Assembly (NCBI GenBank): GCA_003220195.1
Contig: QHRT01000141.1
Location: 1-8,254, forward strand
Reading direction: 5' to 3'
Length of the DNA stretch: 8,254 bases
From: Candidatus Rokuibacteriota bacterium
GTDB lineage: Bacteria; Methylomirabilota; Methylomirabilia; Rokubacteriales; CSP1-6
In this document: in pieces, positions 6,002-8,254 of the stretch
Numbering within the stretch: position 1 is the first letter of the stretch
Layout of the letters: each line of letters starts with the position of its first letter
Notes under the pieces: model-generated
Database searches by the model: none
What the model was told of the DNA's origin: nothing
Seen by the model: the letters and a program-made list of their open reading frames with translations, nothing else
Made by a program: the position numbers and the translations under genes

Positions 6002-6029
6002 GCGCCGGCGCGGTCGACCGCGCCGGCGC
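6002..6029. terminator. Perfect 28-bp palindrome between convergent genes (bidirectional terminator candidate)
   Basis: Positions 6002-6015 are the exact reverse complement of 6016-6029, centred on GTCGAC. It starts 4 nt after the Rieske stop and ends 17 nt from the stop of the convergent gene, so either transcript could fold it. No T-tract flanks it on either side, so action may rely on hairpin strength or Rho. Confidence 0.6.
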
Positions 6030-6046
6030 GTCGAACTCCCGCGACG

Positions 6047-8254
6047 TTACTTGACCGTGAAGCAGGCGGTCTTGCTCCCGCTCTGGGTGTCCGGATTCGT
6101 CACGGTGACCGTGCGGGCCGTGTGGGTCGCGCTGTTGGCGATGTTGACGGTCACGGAAAGATCACCCGCGCTGACCCACGACACGTTCGCGACGGTGATG
6201 CCCCCGCCGCCGAACGTCACCTGCGCCCCGCTCTGGAAATTGGTCCCCAGCACGTGGAGGACCACCTGCCTGTTGTGCCTCCCGCTGGTCGGGCTACAGC
6301 CCGAGACCGTTGGCGGCGGCGCCGCCGTTGAATTCACGGTCGTGACCGCTTGCGCGGTGTTGTTCGCGCTGCTCGGGTCGGTCGTCGTCGACGACACCGA
6401 CGCGGTACTGGTGATCGCGCCGGCGCTGTTCGGCGTCACGACGAGGGCGACGGTGCCGCTGGCCCCGCTCGCGAGAGTGCCGAGGTTACAGTTCGCCGTC
6501 GGGTTGCCGGCGCACGCCCCCTGTGATGCCTGTGCCGACACGAACGTCGTCGTCCCTGGCGCCGTGCTGACCACGGTGACGTTGTCCGCCGCGCCGGGAC
6601 CGTTATTCGTGGCGGTGAGCGTGTAGGTCAGGTTCTGGCCGACGGTCGCCGGGCTCGGGCTCGCGACGTTCGTGATCTGCACGTCGGCGCTCGGCGCCGG
6701 CGGCGCCGTCGGACCGCACGACGGGAACTTGAACGAGCCGACGCGCGTGCGCCAACCGGCCGAGCTGGTGGCCGCGTAGTACTCCTGCGTGTACCAGAAC
6801 GTGCAGCCGTCCGGGTCGACGGCGAGCGAGCTGTAGTCGCCCCAGCGTCCCGAGCTGTGTAGCTGCGACCCCCCACCGGCCTGGAGCGTGGTCTCGCCCT
6901 GTGTCATCGCACCGAGCGCGTCATTCACGAGCCGCCCCGTGTAGCGGATGGACGGGAAGGTCGCGCCGCTCGACGCGCTGAAGCCGAGCGCGATGTTGCC
7001 GTCCTTGTCCATCGCGATGCTGCCCATCCAGCGATGCGTGCCGTCGGCCGGCGCGTACGTGCCCTGCTGGCGAATGGTCCACGCGCCGCCGGTCGAGGCA
7101 CCCTTCCTGAACTCGTACCAGCGGACGCCGGCCTTGTCGGTGCCGTCGACGTCGACCGTGTGATTCACGACCATCCCGGCCTCACCGCCGGCCGCGCGGT
7201 ACTGCAAGCGATACATGAGCCGGTCGGACAGCGAGTCGACTCTCGCGCTGGTCCCAGGTTGCGGGATGCAGTTTCCCGAATAGCCGCACATGTTCGAGTC
7301 GAACGCCGCGGTCGGAAGCACAGCCTCCTTCACGAAGGACGACGCGGGCGGGTTCTGCGTCCAGTCCACGCCGAACGTCCAGATCTGGATCTGATCGCCG
7401 GAGTAGCCCCACGCGCTGTCGTCCATCTCCGCGAACACGCCGGGCGTTCCGGCCGGCGGCGCCGGCCCATCGAGCGATGCCGGCAGCATGCCGCCGAGGT
7501 TGGGGTCGACCGGGTAGAGGTCGTAGTACACCATCCGCGCCGGCTGGCCGGCCAGCATCTTCGCGCGCTCGAACGCGGCGACGCCCGCGCCGCCCCAGCT
7601 CGAGCCACTGACGAACTGGTTCATCGTCATGTAGTACGCGTCCGGCCAGACGCCGAACTTCGGGTAGTCGTTCATCTTCGTGTCGCTGATCTTGAACTGG
7701 TAGCGGTAGTAGCTACCGGTCGGATCGCTCGTGGTCGACACGGCGATGCACTGGTAAAACGGGCCCGACGGATAGTTCGGCAGCGCGAACTGGCTCAGGA
7801 ACCACCGGTCGGCCAGGTGATCGTAGAGCACGACCGGATCGCCGTCGTTCGTCGCTTCGCACACGCCACCGAATCCCTTCCACGGCGTGTTGCCGGAGAC
7901 GGGGCCGTAGATGAGCGCGCCGGTCGCCTTGCTGTAGACCGCGAGCGAGAGATTCACGAACTGCACGTAGTGATTCGGCCCGGCCGCACCGTTCGAGTCC
8001 GGGGGCAGGACGCCGTTCCGGTTCGACACGCCCTCGAAGTTGCTGGCGGTGTTCGGCATCGCCGTCCCGCCGACCGTGGTCTGGCGCACCGGATCGGCAA
8101 ACTTCTTCGGTCCGTGAAGCTTCGGAAGCTTCTTTCCGGACGGACTCACGTTGCGGAACGCGAGCGAGGGCGGCTCGATCTCGCCCTCGTCGGCGAGCTT
8201 GCCGGACTTGTCGTGCTTGTCGGGATCGACGACTTTTTTCTCGGCCTTGTCCGC
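6047..8254 (-). CDS. Large secreted-type protein with DUF11 and IPT/TIG domains (N-terminus outside window)
   Basis: At least 735 residues, open to the window edge on the 5' side. A GTG at 8149 is only an internal candidate start; 35 more in-frame codons, rich in Lys, Asp and Glu, precede it. Numbering from 8149: residues about 40-480 form a beta-rich, probably propeller-like extracellular module with NGAAGPNHYVQFVN (53-66), NDGDPVVLYDHLADRWFLSQF (101-121), DYPKFGVWPDAYYMTMNQF (161-179) and SGRWGDYSSLAVDPDGCTFWYTQEYY (433-458). A PAPS linker leads to a DUF11 domain (about 487-605; YTLTATNNGPGAADNV is diagnostic), then a proline-rich linker and an IPT/TIG immunoglobulin-like domain (about 612-699; GCSPTSG ... 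GTNF). Ten or so cysteines are spaced as likely disulfide pairs (for example C288/C294, C546/C554, C618/C696). It is probably cell-surface or secreted; the catalytic role, if any, is unknown. The signal peptide lies outside the window. It converges on the Rieske gene. Confidence 0.85.
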   Translation of the reverse strand, partial: ADKAEKKVVDPDKHDKSGKLADEGEIEPPSLAFRNVSPSGKKLPKLHGPKKFADPVRQTTVGGTAMPNTASNFEGVSNRNGVLPPDSNGAAGPNHYVQFVNLSLAVYSKATGALIYGPVSGNTPWKGFGGVCEATNDGDPVVLYDHLADRWFLSQFALPNYPSGPFYQCIAVSTTSDPTGSYYRYQFKISDTKMNDYPKFGVWPDAYYMTMNQFVSGSSWGGAGVAAFERAKMLAGQPARMVYYDLYPVDPNLGGMLPASLDGPAPPAGTPGVFAEMDDSAWGYSGDQIQIWTFGVDWTQNPPASSFVKEAVLPTAAFDSNMCGYSGNCIPQPGTSARVDSLSDRLMYRLQYRAAGGEAGMVVNHTVDVDGTDKAGVRWYEFRKGASTGGAWTIRQQGTYAPADGTHRWMGSIAMDKDGNIALGFSASSGATFPSIRYTGRLVNDALGAMTQGETTLQAGGGSQLHSSGRWGDYSSLAVDPDGCTFWYTQEYYAATSSAGWRTRVGSFKFPSCGPTAPPAPSADVQITNVASPSPATVGQNLTYTLTATNNGPGAADNVTVVSTAPGTTTFVSAQASQGACAGNPTANCNLGTLASGASGTVALVVTPNSAGAITSTASVSSTTTDPSSANNTAQAVTTVNSTAAPPPTVSGCSPTSGRHNRQVVLHVLGTNFQSGAQVTFGGGGITVANVSWVSAGDLSVTVNIANSATHTARTVTVTNPDTQSGSKTACFTVK

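Noticed and set aside
5556..6626. A 356-codon + strand open frame covering the Rieske gene and the tail of the convergent gene
   Set aside because: It runs out of frame across the Rieske cluster motif and then antisense to the DUF11/IPT domains. Its composition is explained by high-GC shadowing and it has no recognisable domain.
1..8254. CRISPR arrays, tRNA or rRNA genes, transposases or phage genes
   Set aside because: No regularly spaced direct repeats, no tRNA-like cloverleaf noticed and no mobile-element protein in any frame.

Overview
The window is high-GC bacterial DNA with tightly packed genes. It looks like a soil or sediment bacterium, most like the Rokubacteria/Methylomirabilota or deltaproteobacterial-type genomes that carry many amidohydrolase, SMP-30 and Rieske genes. 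This assignment is an inference from gene style and base composition; no marker gene is present.

Layout: (1) positions 2-962 hold two adjacent tetratricopeptide (TPR) proteins on the + strand, the first cut by the window edge. The second is a small exported protein with a C-terminal CxxxC pair. (2) Positions 1039-5997 hold five + strand genes that look catabolic: a Tat-exported SMP-30/gluconolactonase-like protein, a fold-type-IV PLP aminotransferase resembling (R)-amine transaminases, two tandem amidohydrolase-2 family enzymes only 16 bp apart, and a small Rieske [2Fe-2S] ferredoxin. (3) A large secreted-type protein on the - strand (6047 to beyond 8254) converges on the Rieske gene. It has a catalytic-looking or propeller-like N-terminal part, then a DUF11 and an IPT/TIG domain. 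A perfect 28-bp palindrome separates the two convergent genes.

The amidohydrolase pair has a good sigma70-like promoter candidate (TTGACA-N17-TACGTT) just upstream and strong Shine-Dalgarno sequences, so it is probably a transcription unit of its own. A lactonase, a transaminase, two metal-dependent hydrolases/decarboxylases and an electron-transfer ferredoxin suggest breakdown of a small organic (possibly aromatic or lactone-forming) substrate, but the substrate cannot be read from the sequence.

The most unusual non-coding signal is a composite intergenic element present twice, at 2208-2290 and 5564-5628. Each copy has a strong GC hairpin 20-23 nt after a stop codon, then a shared G-rich core starting CGAGCGTTGGGGG, then a second stem-loop ending 10-12 nt before the next gene's start. 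One copy carries a 21-nt palindromic insertion in its loop. The most unusual protein signal is that the SMP-30 protein appears to lack the segment that normally carries its metal-binding aspartate.
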